Of a stretch of 64,000 nt of DNA, positions 14,501 through 26,111 are shown one piece after another. Location of the stretch: NCBI RefSeq assembly GCF_041381155.1, contig NC_091147.1:26629849-26693848 (forward strand), in the 5' to 3' direction. This stretch comes from Argopecten irradians (lineage: Eukaryota > Mollusca > Bivalvia > Pectinida > Pectinidae). The notes under the pieces were generated by a model. It was given only the letters and a program-made list of their open reading frames with translations, had not been told where the DNA came from and made no database searches. The position numbers were made by a program, and so were the translations under genes. How positions within the stretch are numbered: position 1 is the stretch's first letter; the number at the start of each line of letters is the position of its first letter.

Positions 14501-17500
14501 CTACAATAATGGTCGGAACCAGAGTCTGAGATCGAAATCCTGACTTTTAAAATGGTTTTTTTTTTGTAGAAAAGTGGGAAAAAAAATAGGAACGGGGATA
14601 AAAAGATTAGGGTCGGTCGGGTAACCCTAAGCAGACATTTTTTTTTTTTTTGGCCTTATATGAATAAGTATTTGCTCATCATTGAAAGCTAGATAACATC
14701 AAGTATATCTTTTGCTCTTATATTCTAAAACATTTAAAATGACTCAAACTAAAGGTCTAGGGTTTGGGGTTTGGTTTGTTTATTTTTACGTCCTATTAAC
14801 AGCCAGGGTCATGTAAGGACGTGCCAGGTTTGTTGGTGGAGGAAAGCCGGAGTACCCGGAGAAAAACCACCGACCAGCAGTCAGTACCTGGCAACTGCCC
14901 CACATGGGATTCGAACCCGCTTCCCAGTGGTGGAGGGCTTGTGGTAATATGTCGGGACATCTTAACCACTCGGCCATCGCGGCCCCAAAAGGTCTAGACA
15001 TCTGACTCATAACTGATAATGATAATAGAAATTTGCTAGCTGTCAGCTTTCAACACAGTGTGTGATGTGATTATTATTGCATTTGCATCAATAGTATAAT
15101 CCGTAATAAAGCAAATATTTTGACATAAATACATATATTATTAGTCAAAATTAATACCTTAAATATTGACATATCATATTATTCACATAGATTTATTTAA
15201 GGAAATCTTTTTTTATAAATCATTTTAATCCCATTACCTTTCCGGAGCAAAATATAAAGGTTTCTTAAAAAACATTAATAACATCAGAAAATGCATACCG
15301 ATGACCTAAAATAAGGTTACGACACCAAACATATGCAAGATTTCCTGCATAATATATGAAAACAGTGGAGAGTCAATTCGCTGTTTTGCCGTTTGGCGCA
15401 GTGATAGTCAACTACCGCCCGGTATTTAGGACGGCGGCGGGAAACATAAGACGACCCGCGTTATGAAAATAAACATTTTATTTATTTTAATCAAATTGTT
15501 CACAAGATAATGATAAATGTGGTGTTAACGGTAAGTTAATAATTTATAAGACTCTACAAAATTATCGATCTTGTTTTACATTACCATTTTAAAAATTAAA
15601 AGCCGTTTCGGAAAGGTAGTGGGCCTTTAACAAGAGATCTTACAGGGATCTTGGTGCCCACCAAAGAATGATCTATGTATGAAAATGGAAAGAGGAATCT
15701 TTTCTCTGCTTTTCATACTTTTTCAAACATACTACACATAAAATTTGAAACAGATCCCATCAGTACTTTCTGAGAAATAGCAGGAACAAACTTCAACTAT
15801 CAAAAACCAAGATGGCTCCCTGGCAGCCATCTTGTTCATCGATCTGTCCCAAAAGCCAATATGCACAACTAGGGCCTAGGGGAACCTACATATGAAATTT
15901 TAAACAGATCCCTTCAGTACTTTCTGAGAAAAAGCAGTAACAAACTTTAACTATCAAAATCCAAGATGACTGCCTGGTGGCCATCTTGGTGATTGATTGG
16001 TCCCAAAAGACAATATGCACAACTAGGGCCTAGGGGAACCTACATATGAAATTTTAAACAGATCCCTTCAGTACTTTCTGAGAAAAAGCAGTAACAAACT
16101 TTAACTATCAAAATCCAAGATGACTGCCTGGTGGCCATCTTGGTGATTGATTGGTCCCAAAAGACAATATGCACAACTAGGGCCTAGGGGAACCTACATA
16201 TGAAATTTTAAACAGATCCCTTCAATAATTTCTGAGAAATAGCCATAACAAACTTTAACTATCAAAATCCAAGATGTATATGGCTACCTGGCAGCCATCT
16301 TGTTGACCGATCGGTCCCAAAAAGCAAAATGCAAAAAGCATCTAATGATGGTGGGCTAAAAAGTCTTGTTTTGTACATGCATCACCCTACAGCAATAGGA
16401 CACTCATTTACCACACTTCGTTTGATACTGGATTTATATATTAAGCAAAAAGTTCCACATACACATATCAAATTTCACTTTAACAGTAATTGATAAATCT
16501 GTAATGCTAATTACAAATGTATAGCCCAATGAAAAACTGAATTTCTGAGAGTTCTTACCTCTATAAACCATGACCCAGCATCTAGCTCTTTTATTTGAGA
16601 TATGTTGAACATGGAAGCTTCAGTTTCTATTAAATCAGGAAAGACATTGGCAATATTTGTTGTTCTCTCGAAAGTTTTATCGTGGAGTAAAAATGGCACG
16701 CCATCAAAACTGCAAAGCAAATAAAATATAAACTGGTCATACATATATCACAAAGACATTAGAACAATCTGTTATATCATTCATAAAACGTTATAATATG
16801 ATGCATAAAGTTATACAGCACATATCACAGGAAAATCTTTTTATTTTTAGTTTTTTATTAGCATATAGTATATTAAATATATATACATTTGTATACAGCA
16901 AATTAATGTAAATATTTCTGTTATACTGTAAACCAAATATATTTCTGCATGCATGTAATGAAATTCGCTTATTAAATTTGTTGCCAATAAAAAATTGTGA
17001 AAATTAATCACTGCATATAAATATTAACAGCAATAATATATATATAACTGCATGTCGAAATAGTTTTTTCACTATAAATTATAATAAATCGTGAAACTGA
17101 ATTGCTGTGAAAATGTTGATTGTTAAGAAAACAATGAAGCAAAGTTGGTGTAAACATAAGGTGGTTTTCAGTATATTGTACTGAACACATTCAGTATTCA
17201 TTCTTTTCATTTTTTTTTTAAGTTATCTATCTTGGTATCTGATATTAAATGGTAGTCCTGCATTCTAAATGAGATACTAAACATACACAAATGCACTAGA
17301 ACACTAAAAACATGACATTGTGTGAACCCAGATACCACTTACCTGATTCTCACGTCAGTTTCAAATCCTAAAACTCCATTTTGTTCAGCAACCTCGAATG
17401 AGATCATAGTATTTTCTGGAGCAATCTGATAAGAGAATTTTTACACATCATGTACCCGGTATACAAGCTTTATAATCTAGTAATCCACACTGAAGTGTAA

Positions 17501-20500
17501 TTTGAAATTGGATTTTATAAATTAACTTTTTCTGATAATCAGATAGTCTTACGATGCTTCTTTTTGATACAATTATATATGAGGCTAATTTCCCTCCCTC
17601 CAGATCCCCTTCGGTGTCCTATAATATGTGGCCTAGCTGGTTGTGTGTACTTACTCCAGATGCCCCACGGTGGCCTATGATATGTGGCTTCGGTGGCAGT
17701 TTGGAAGTTGCCACAACACAGGGCGAGTCAATAAACAACGGTGATATATAAAGTCCGACCATCACAGATAGATATACACACAACCAGAACATTTGTAAAT
17801 CTAAAAGACAAACACATATTAATATCAATATAAGTATCGCACAAATGAAATCAAAATATATTTTTATTTCATTGACAAAAATATGTGAAAAGCATATGTT
17901 ACACAGTTTTCAGATAGTAAACTCATGAACATTTTGGGAGTACACATCGCAGGAATTTAAACCAGAACTTTTGTCTCTCCTGGCACAACACTGGATTCTC
18001 ATCGTACAGTATAAATAGAATAATAAATGTGAAGCAAAAAATACCAAAAGAAACAATGATGTCTCTGTTCTGTAGTGTCATTGCAGATGATGTTTAAGAA
18101 AGTTTACATTTTTTAATTTTACTTATAAAATTGTTTAACTTAATTCTTAATTTTTTTTTAATGTTTAAGAATTAATGAATCTCTGATGTCTAGGCTAACG
18201 AATAATAAATGCAGAGGTAACAAGAACGATTTACGCTTCTCACACTCTAACCCTGATGGTTTGTGGGTAATGTACATGTAGGGTTTTAGGTTAACAACAA
18301 AATGGCTACTGCAGCATATATGCATGTCCTGATTACAAGATATGTAACATTAATGTATTGAAATGGAAATCTAATATAGCTTTGATTAAAATGTGATTGC
18401 TGATGCAGTTTTAGCGGACCGAAGGTAGGTAGGTAGGTACTTGGTAACATTAGAGGTGTGACTTCTTTACCTATGCTCCAATTAGCAAATTATGGTCGGA
18501 CTACGTCACAGTTGAGTGAATCTTTTAATTGGCGTGGGGTTTCTACAAATTACTGTCACTGACCCTTGGTAATATGCACTTTATTGAGGGCTGGTTACCA
18601 CATAATACACACATACACAAACCTGATGGACAGTGGTAGTAATAATGTGAAGCGTTAGATTGACGCACGGCATGCAAAGATTGTGCGTCAAAATAAATTC
18701 TGTTGCGCCAATGACCTGAGGTCTCGGGGTTAATGGATGCCCTTGAAGTGTATGAATTTGTGTTATATTTAGTGGTTCCCCATGGTTGTACAGTGTACCC
18801 TTTAAATCTTTTTATATCAAAGGTCAGTGAGAAAACCTCAATTTTTTTTCAGTTGAGTGATTTGAAATGTTTAGTAATACAAGTATGAAGAAGGATGGAG
18901 CATCAACACCAAAGATTCCGTGAATTTGTGGGTATTTATTAGTTTACATGTTTCGGATGGCTACATGTAGGCTGACAAATTTACATCAGCAATGCATTTC
19001 CAGCGCTAAAGTGCAAAATACAGTTCACGAAATGATGTCACATTTATTGTTACTAAATCACATGATTCACACAATAGACAGAGCAAAACAAGTGGACTTC
19101 AAGTAGATAAAATAACATATAAAAGTAATAAATTACATATAAATCAAAGTGGAAAAATAGTGAATAAAAGTTTCAGTGCTGTTACTAACAGATATAGATC
19201 ATGACATCAAAACTGCCTGTGACATCACAATAGTGTTATTACACAATCATGTGTCTTATGATATTTAATGGTCGCATGAATGACATGGCTGGACGGGCCA
19301 GTCATGTGATAAAGTCAGTTATCACATAGCAATTAAATCAAATATTGTAAAAGTATATATCTACATTAAGTTTGGTTTACTTACACCACTTAGACAGGGT
19401 GAACCACTGTCCTATGATTATGTATGACACCATTGTCATCAATATTACACATCCGATCTGTAGAAAAGGACCAATCGCCTGAAACAAACAGTCAATTCTT
19501 GTTTATAACCAACATCTTAAAGATGCTCCAGCACCGACAGAGCAAAAACAAAAACCTTTCAATTGAAAAACAACTGATAAATCATATATATGTATATCTG
19601 TCTAATTAACACAAAAATACATATTAGTAATTTATCTTCCTTTTGGTGCATGTACGATATTAGTGCTTTATTCCATATAAGGTATAGCGCCATGGAAATT
19701 TTTTCGTCTGCTCCAATAGAGAACAGATACCATTTGTCAGCAGTGAAGCATCTTCATATACAAAATAAATATGTGAAAATGTAAATTATGATATCAACTT
19801 AAAAAATAAATTATGTGTTAATTTCCCATCATATTTTGATTATCACATGACGTACCTTTAAAGACAACCAGATAAGAAACCATTCTGTAGCCCAAAGCTT
19901 GGAGTAACCGATTGTTCCAGCAATACAGCACCCCAGACAGATGAAAATGAACACTACGTGTACAGGATGTACGTACAACTGATGGCCGTGTATTATGTGA
20001 CACAGGGAGAGGAGCTGGAAAATACATGGAAGGAGGGTACAGATTATTTTACAGGTGTTTCACATAGTTATATTCTGTTTTTGCATATTACACAGTAATC
20101 TCCCTTTCGGGTAGGTATCCATTGTGATGTCAGTATTTTATGAGCGCAACTCACGTTGTTTTCTTTGAATAGTATGACGTAAACCTCTGAAACATATGAC
20201 CCCACTATACATACCTACCCACAAGGACAGATAACTCTTTAATATGCAAATATGGAATATTGAAAACATAGATTATAGTGTAATATTTACATTAATTTTG
20301 CTTGTCACTTCTACTATATAAACTAACCGAGGCAAAGTGAAGTATATGACAGTATAATGGACACCCAAAACATGACCATTATGACGTCACTAATGTTGAT
20401 GTGGTGACATCAACTGATCACCGTCAAAATAGCTGTTCTATCTTGTGGATTAAATCATTGTTGATAAATAGTTTTCCTAGTCCTGCTTAAACAATGTTAA

Positions 20501-23500
20501 TGCAGATACCCTAAAGTGAGTTGATTCGATGTTAATATAAGCATGAAACTATCTTTCTATGGCATAGATATATGGTCTAAATAGATGCCAGAGCTTTACA
20601 GACAATCATCTCATAATGCACTAGCGTGCATTATAAAGATTGTCTGCAAAGCTCTGGCATCTATATATATAGACCATAGATGCTTTAGGTAGACAGTTTA
20701 ATGCTTAATTATTTTTATCTGATTTCAGCATTTTTCCTTTGCACCCTGACAATGATAATAGAATTCTACAAAAATATGAATATTAAATCTTAAACCAAGA
20801 TAAATGGATCTGACACAACATCCCATAAGGGGTCACGTCCAGGTGACCTTTAAATTTGGAAATGGCCAATCAAATTGCTACTGCCAGAATCTTGAATGTT
20901 GCTTTAGGTGACGAAATTGTTTGAAAAGCTGTCAGAATGATTTTCATGTACGAAGTCATCTTGCCCAAACAGCACAACAAAGTTAACATTAATAAGGGAA
21001 GCAACTCTGTAATATGCAAAGACGGAATTGACTAGTACCCTGTACATGGGTGTCTGTACGTACTCACCATTAAGATAGCAAGGTATGTAAATAGGACACA
21101 GATCACAGACAATAGTATAATAAAATACGGGGCCCAGCCATCCAGGAAGTTGTACATAAACCTGTAATATAGAGAGGATTTAAAATAATTAAAATGTAGA
21201 GACAATTTATATAATAATCTGTCTTTTAATACACAACCTTGTAAAATTCACTTAGAACTGATATCTTTACAAGACAGTGTTTGAAAGTGAAGTTAACAGT
21301 GCCTGGTCTGATGGCCTGAGGCCATATATATAGAAAACCTGGTTGGTCTATAAGAAATTTTGCGGTGTTGGTTCTGTAATTAGCTATGCAATTTTCTAAT
21401 CCTTAATATTATAATTAGAGGGAAAATGCAAACCAAATCATGCAGCTATATAAATGAATGCTTTTTATGTGTTATTGGATCAAGAACTCCTAATTTTTTA
21501 TTTATTTTTCTTCCCTTTTTTTAATTGTTCAACATCTGTATGAATAAATTATTTGGTGTATTCACCGTCTATTTTTTTTTTCAATAATATTTTTTAACAG
21601 TTTGAATTCTGTTTATGTTTGTTACGGACAAACATCCCAGGCTATAATATTGATAATGAGTAGATTTTCTCATAATTATACACTGACATAAACTTAAATG
21701 AAATGTTCAAACTGTTAATCGTGGTTATATAGCGAGTTCCTGAGGCTCAGTATAAAGATTGGAAAGTTTGGCCAATACACATATCCTTATAATCATATGT
21801 ACCACCTGTGTATTACAATACCAAACTATTGCCATTTTTAATGTTTATATCATTTTAAAATGTTCTTTTAAATCAAAAAGATTTAACTTGGATCGGACAT
21901 CAGCCCAGGTCTGAGGCCATTTTTTAAGTACATGCATATAGCTAATTAAGAAATCAGTAGTAATAACTTCAATTATTATTTAAATTATAACTCACCAATT
22001 AAAGTCGTCAAAGTCATTTCGGGATATTAAGATGACATATATAGTAGAAATGTGAGGAAGAGAAACGTCAACGACATAAAACCAAACACACAGAAGTCCC
22101 TCTGTAAAAGCAAAATAACAATTTATAATTTAATATAATGATACTATATTCGAGTATTTGACCCAATAATAAGTGCCTAATGTCTCTATATAAGTACCCC
22201 TTCCACCATATCACTTATCTCAAACTAAATTGCAGACTGAAAATTTTGTGAAACATTAGCCAAAATTTGGTCCTAGATGTTATATAGCATCAGGCCCCCA
22301 TCATTTTTTTTCAATCTTTAAATATGCTTTGCTTTTATTGAGTCAAATATGGTTATTCAATTGAAAAATATCAGATCACATTTAAATCTTAAATATAAAA
22401 ACATTGAAATTTATATTTTTATATATATATTTTTGTATATAATTCAAACACCAAAAAGGCAATAAATGCTTTATACCTTAGTATACTGTACATGTATAGA
22501 AAGTGTTAAAAAAAATGCATTGCATTTATCTATCAAAAATTATCGAATTATGCATGCATCTAATACATTTATAACATGCTATTTTCATGGTTTCTATATT
22601 GAAGCAAGTAAAAATATAGAAATTGAAAGCAACAGAAGAAATAATAATCCTATCTTTGCATATATATAATACAGAATTAAAGATGTTCTGCGCATGCCCT
22701 GCCTTGAGGATAGGCATCACTCTCGAGGCAATTTGTTACATCATTATTTTGTAAGCAGAACTAATTATGAGTAAAAGACATGTTAATTGTAAAAAAAAAA
22801 TGTTAATATTGTTAAATTCACAAAAAATCAATATATACCTATATACCAGACAGAAAAGATAAACTGTAAACGCCATCCAGGAAGTTGTACATAAACCTGT
22901 AATATAGAGAGGATTTAAAATAATTAAAATGTAGAGACAATTTATATAATAATCTGTCTTTTAATACACAACCTTGTAAAATTCACTTAGAACTGATATC
23001 TTTACAAGACAGTGTTTGAAAGTGAAGTTAACAGTGCCTGGTCTGATGGCCTGAGGCCATATATATAGAAAACCTGGTTGGTCTATAAGAAATTTTGCGG
23101 TGTTGGTTCTGTAATTAGCTATGCAATTTTCTAATCCTTAATATTATAATTAGAGGGAAAATGCAAACCAAATCATGCAGCTATATAAATGAATGCTTTT
23201 TATGTGTTATTGGATCAAGAACTCCTAATTTTTTATTTATTTTTCTTACCTTTTTTTAATTGTTCAACATCTGTATGAATAAATTATTTGGTTTATTCAC
23301 CGTCTACTTTTTTTTCAATAATATTTTTTAACAGTTTGAATTCTGTTTATGTTTGTTACGGACAAACATCCCAGGCTATAATATTGATAATGAGTAGATT
23401 TTCTCATAATTATACACTGACATAAACTTAAATGAAATGTTCAAACTGTTAATCGTGGTTATATAGCGAGTTCCTGAGGCTCAGTATAAAGATTGGAAAG

Positions 23501-24858
23501 TTTGGCCAATACACATATCCTTATAATCATATGTACCACCTGTGTATTACAATACCAAACTATTGCCATTTTTAATGTTTATATCATTTTAAAATGTTCT
23601 TTTAAATCAAAAAGATTTAACTTGGATCGGACATCAGCCCAGGGCTGAGGCCATTTTTTAAGTACATGCATATAGCTAATTAAGAAATCAGTAGTAATAA
23701 CATCAATTATTATTTAAATTATAACTCACCAATTAAAGTCGTCAAAGTCATTTCGGGATATTAAGATGACATATAGTAGAAATGTGAGGAAGAGAAACGT
23801 CAACGACATAAAACCAAACACACAGAAGTCCCTCTGTAAAAGCAAAATAACAATTTATAATTTAATATAATGATACTGTATTCGAGTATTTGACCCAATA
23901 ATAAGTGCCTAATGTCTCTATATAAGTACCCCTTCCACCATATCACTTATCTCAAACTAAATTGCAGGCTGAAAATTTTGTAAAACATTAGCTAAAATTT
24001 GGTCCTAGATTTTACATAGCATCAGGCCCCCATCATTTTTTTTCAATCTTTAAATATGCTTTGCTTTTATTGAGTCAAATATGGTTATTCAATTTAAAAA
24101 TATTAGATCACATTTAAATCTTAAATATAAAACATTGACATTTATATTTATATATATATTTTTGTATATAGTTCACCACCAAAAAGGCAATAAATGCTTT
24201 ATACATTAGTATACGGTACTGTACATGTATAGAAAGTGTTAAAAAAAATGCATTGCATTTATCTATCAAAAATTATCGAATTATGCATGCATCTAATACA
24301 TTTATAACATGCTATTTTCATGGTTTCTATATTGAAGCAAGTAAAAATATAGAAATTGAAAGCAACAGAAGAAATAATAATCCTATCTTTGCATATATAT
24401 AATACAGAATTAAAGATGTCTGCGCATGCCCTGCCTTGAGGATAGGAATCACTCTCGAGGCAATTTGTTACATCATTATTTTGTAAGCAGAACTAATTAT
24501 GAGTAAAAGACATGTTAATTGAAAAAAAAATGTTAATATTGTTAAATTCACAAAAAATCAATATATACCTATATACCAGACAGAAAAGATAACTGTAATA
24601 CTTATTCAAAATTGAAGAAAACATGGGTTAAAAAAAACAAAAAAAAAAAAAAAAAACTTTCACAGTACATCTGACAATTAACGTTTATCATTAGTTTCAT
24701 CACATGATGAATTCGAAATATGTGATAATTTTCAGACCTACCTTTCTATTATCACGTAAGGACTGTTTATAACGATGCCAGCGACAGCCCAGTAAACCTG
24801 TGATACACACCAGGCCATAGTTGTGGCGGTAATACTGAAGTTTGGCGTGAGTAACCAT
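8559..24858 (-). CDS. GDPD5: GDPD5/GDE2-like six-pass glycerophosphodiester phosphodiesterase
   Basis: Thirteen minus-strand coding exons join in frame to 627 codons: 24858-24742, 23833-23730, 21161-21068, 20014-19856, 19478-19385, 17800-17655, 17425-17343, 16709-16559, 14317-14099, 13763-13615, 12710-12563, 11967-11885 and 8895-8559. The N-terminus ([20 protein letters not shown]) matches vertebrate GDE2. Several membrane helices follow, then the GDPD domain with HRGASG (H233, R234), APENT (E242), ETD (E260, D262) and LLHD (H275). A last helix near [17 protein letters not shown] and a cytoplasmic tail with [10 protein letters not shown] follow. Known family members cleave glycerophosphodiesters or GPI anchors at the cell surface. 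The usual vertebrate length is about 605 residues, so this looks full length. The intact exon 23833-23730 is chosen because its second copy (22101-21996) breaks the frame. The nearest alternative is another GDPD2/4/5 paralogue, but the N- and C-terminal matches favour GDPD5. Confidence 0.9.
10516..10702. mobile_element. CRE/octamer-containing MITE (copy 2)
   Basis: Inverted ends ATTCCGTCTTTGCATATTAC and AATATGCAAATGCAGAAT. Inside are CCTTGTGGGTAGGTATTGAT and its inverse ATACCTACCTGCAAGGG, plus two TGACG-type motifs. It lies in the last intron of the GDPD5-like gene. Confidence 0.75.
12462..12550. repeat. short palindromic MITE, ATTCACCCCTGAA family (copy 3)
   Basis: Left end TTAACTCATTCACCCCTAAA and right end CCGCAGGGGTGGATGACC. 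This copy has its interior inverted relative to copy 2 (AAGAGCCTAAATGTGTCC). It stops about 12 bp short of the 5' splice site of the GDPD5-like exon 12710-12563. Confidence 0.5.
12837..13024. mobile_element. CRE/octamer-containing MITE (copy 3)
   Basis: The best-preserved copy. Its ends are ATTCCGTCTTTGCATATTAC and GTAATATGCAAATACAGAAT. The interior carries CTCCCTTGCGGGTAGGTAT, its inverse, and the full palindrome TGACGTCA near 12962. It is intronic in the GDPD5-like gene. Confidence 0.8.
14761..14987 (-). mobile_element. tRNA-headed SINE (copy 1) with 10-bp target duplication
   Basis: Read on the minus strand it starts GGGGCCGCGATGGCCGAGTG, with a tRNA Ser/Leu-like A box (GGCCGAGTGGTTA) and a B box (GGTTCGAATCC). 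A conserved body follows (CGGAGTACCCGGAGAAAAACC and its surroundings), then a T-rich end. The flanks carry the direct repeat AAAGGTCTAG at 14751-14760 and 14988-14997. It resembles the bivalve SINE families that share this central domain. It lies in the intron between exons 16709-16559 and 14317-14099. Confidence 0.85.
15230..15623. mobile_element. possible MITE with CCCAYTACCTTTCCG ends
   Basis: The left end CCCATTACCTTTCCGGA matches the inverted right end (TTCGGAAAGGTAGTGGG) over about 17 bp. The ~390-bp interior has a small GC-rich core near 15400-15460. I see no clear target duplication, so the limits are tentative. Confidence 0.4.
15628..16361 (+). mobile_element. second pearl-like element with tandem 154-bp core repeats
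   Basis: The element starts at AACAAGAGATCTTACAGGG and ends at GATGGTGGGCTAAAAAG. Its core repeat recurs with exact spacing: CAATATGCACAACTAGGG at 15857, 16011 and 16165, a period of 154 bp. Partial cores lie on either side. The cores contain AAGATGGCTGCC-like stretches. Architecture matches the element at 3636-4856, but the core sequence is different. Confidence 0.6.
17801..19384 (-). other. intron of the GDPD5-like gene
   Basis: I see no repeat with clear ends here. There is a short (GGTA)n run at about 18424-18438 and AT-rich sequence. The splice sites on either side are a 5' GTAAGTAAA site at 19384 and a 3' site (TTTTAG) at 17801. Confidence 0.5.
19519..19754. mobile_element. MITE, AGATGCTCCA family (copy 2)
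   Basis: The left end AAAGATGCTCCAGCACCGAC and the right end CAGCAGTGAAGCATCTT form inverted ends. It includes the GACAGAGC block and an AT-rich interior with TAATTAACACAAAAA, as in copy 1. It is intronic in the GDPD5-like gene. Confidence 0.5.
20071..20260. mobile_element. CRE/octamer-containing MITE (copy 4)
   Basis: Ends TATTCTGTTTTTGCATATTA and AATATGCAAATATGGAATAT. Internal GGGTAGGTATCC and its inverse ATACCTACCC are present. A half-copy (TCTGTAATATGCAAAGACGG) lies at about 20998-21029. A degenerate one lies at about 22651-22760 and is repeated at about 24388-24497 by the local duplication. Confidence 0.7.
20556..20680. repeat. 125-bp hairpin element
   Basis: Two ~57-bp arms (TCTATGG..AATAGATGCCAGAGCTTTA.. 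and its inverse ..AAGCTCTGGCATCTAT..) meet at a TAGC loop near 20625. Palindromic MITEs look like this. It is intronic in the GDPD5-like gene. Confidence 0.7.
21996..22101 (-). pseudogene. frame-broken duplicate of GDPD5-like coding exon 2
   Basis: This 106-bp copy has the same acceptor and donor as the intact 104-bp exon at 23833-23730, but with one extra AT in an ATAT run (GACATATATAG versus GACATATAG on the plus strand). Translation in the expected phase runs into TAA a few codons later. If spliced in place of or together with the intact copy it would truncate the protein within the first membrane helix. The change is a simple slippage event, so a sequencing error is an alternative. Confidence 0.8.
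22873..22897 (-). pseudogene. truncated 5' end of GDPD5-like coding exon 3
   Basis: The first ~24 bp of exon 21161-21068 (coding for FMYNFLDG) with the upstream splice acceptor were copied at the duplication junction. The rest of the exon is missing and the sequence runs straight into the next repeat unit. It has no donor of its own and should not be used. Confidence 0.75.
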
Positions 24859-25044
24859 GGTTACCTTTCAGGGGGATACCCTTGAGATCAGTCTCCTACA
24901 TCTACAAAATAGGTCTACAGCTACTGTCACATTATTCTGAAACACAAACAGAAAACATATATAATTCCAGTAATCATAGGAGGTCAACATAGAATTCATA
25001 ATTACTAATTAGGTAATAACATGTACAGGAGAGGAAAATTATGT

Positions 25045-25130
25045 AATCCAGCTAGATTCGGGCTTGAACCAGCAACCTCTGAACACTGCCGAATGCTCCA
25101 GATCTACCTGAGCTACCTGGTTGTACCATA
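25045..25130 (-). mobile_element. tRNA-like SINE head
   Basis: The minus strand reads GGTAGCTCAGGTAGATC (A-box-like) and GCTGGTTCAAGCCCGAAT (B-box-like) at tRNA spacing. It does not fold as a complete tRNA and the acceptor arms do not pair, so a SINE promoter head is the better reading. Confidence 0.5.
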
Positions 25131-25317
25131 TAAGTCAAATTATGCTACAATTACATGTACATAAAAATATTTAAACTTCAGTGCATTTAGCTCTACAACA
25201 CTGAACACAAATGAACTACCTTGAAACTCTGTATATAAATTTAAATGTAATAGTGATCTACATGCCTGATATCAATAAAATATTAATAAACTGTCTTTGC
25301 TTATGATTAGAAGTGTA

Positions 25318-25575
25318 GACTAGCGGAATTGAATTGGGTCGATCATCAGTGCAGTTCAGGCAGCTCATCAGCGGTAGAGCATTCAGCTATAGTTTCGATT
25401 CAGAGGTCCTGGGTTTGAATCTCAGTATGGCCACAACATTATCTCCTCTCCTGTTACAAAATAGGCGCCCAACTATTAAAATACCCATGGTGCTGGTATA
25501 AGGATATCATATATGTCTTCAAAGACAAAGACTTTGAAAAGGGAGGGAGGAATATAGCGGGATTGGACTGTACTA
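25318..25575 (+). mobile_element. tRNA-derived SINE
   Basis: A-box-like CAGCGGTAGAGCATTCAG and B-box-like TGGGTTTGAATCTCAG lie at tRNA spacing (25375-25425). A body with ATAGGCGCCCAACTATTAAA follows. The start (GCGGAATTGAATTGGG) and end (GCGGGATTGGACTGT) resemble each other. It lies upstream of the GDPD5-like start codon exon, in the 5' untranslated intron. Confidence 0.5.
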
Positions 25576-25625
25576 GCAATAGTTCTCTTGTTGATAATCG
25601 GTGACTATATATCTATGCACAGGTG

Positions 25626-26111
25626 GTTGATACGAACTCTGATAATTCGACAACCCGGCTTAATACGAAGTGCATTGACGGTCCCGGCCGAATTCCCTCT
25701 TTATCTTTGTTTAAAGAACTCGGATAATTCGAATTCGGAAAACTCGAAGAACTCGGATAATACAAAAAAATTTTGGGCCCGAATGACAAAAGTCATACAT
25801 AATATGTTCTTATAACTCGAAATGAGATTTTGTGGGCAACGAGATCGCCGAAAATGCCGATTTCTGTTTCATAAATCTGCCGTAGAACGGCATTTCAAAA
25901 TATATATCTAGGTTTTCTTGTTATAATTTTGCAACTACCATCGGCTATTTTGACATTTGTCTTGTTCACATCGTTTTATGACATGGAACTAGTACATTTA
26001 TACCAAGTAAAGAGATCGTCAGTAGACATGATAACTCGCTTAATTCGAACACTCGGATAACTCGAAGTTTTATCTCGGTCCCTTCGAGTTCGTATTAACC
26101 GAGTTCCACTG
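25626..26111. mobile_element. pogo/Tigger-like non-autonomous element
   Basis: The right end reads, inverted, CAGTGGAACTCGGTTAATAC, followed by GAACTCGAAGGGACCGAG. The left end has ACGAACTCTGATAATTCG and GGACGATCCGG-like inverse blocks. Repeated CTCGGATAATTCGAA motifs run through both ends. Such ends are typical of mollusc pogo/Tigger MITEs. There is no transposase. Exact 20-bp direct repeats flank it at 25608-25627 and 26112-26131. Confidence 0.5.

Larger units (their letters stand above)
21138..24600 (-). repeat. 1.73-kb tandem direct duplication inside the GDPD5-like gene
   Basis: About 21138-22870 and 22873-24600 are near-identical direct copies at an offset of about 1735 bp. They share all landmarks (AGAGAGGATTTAAAAT, the exon copies, TGAGGATAGG and others) and differ only by scattered substitutions and small indels. 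The left border cuts through coding exon 21161-21068, so the second copy carries only the first ~24 bp of that exon with its splice acceptor (about 22873-22897). Each unit contains one copy of coding exon 2. Confidence 0.9.

Noticed and set aside
14786..15010. 74-codon minus-strand frame
   Set aside because: It is the tRNA-like head and body of a SINE.
24577..24592. A microexon in the duplicated GDPD5-like region, with acceptor ATTACAG and a nearby GTATAT donor
   Set aside because: The frame closes perfectly without it (DNRK to RDFCVFG, as in vertebrate GDE2). In phase 0 the longer version ends in a stop.
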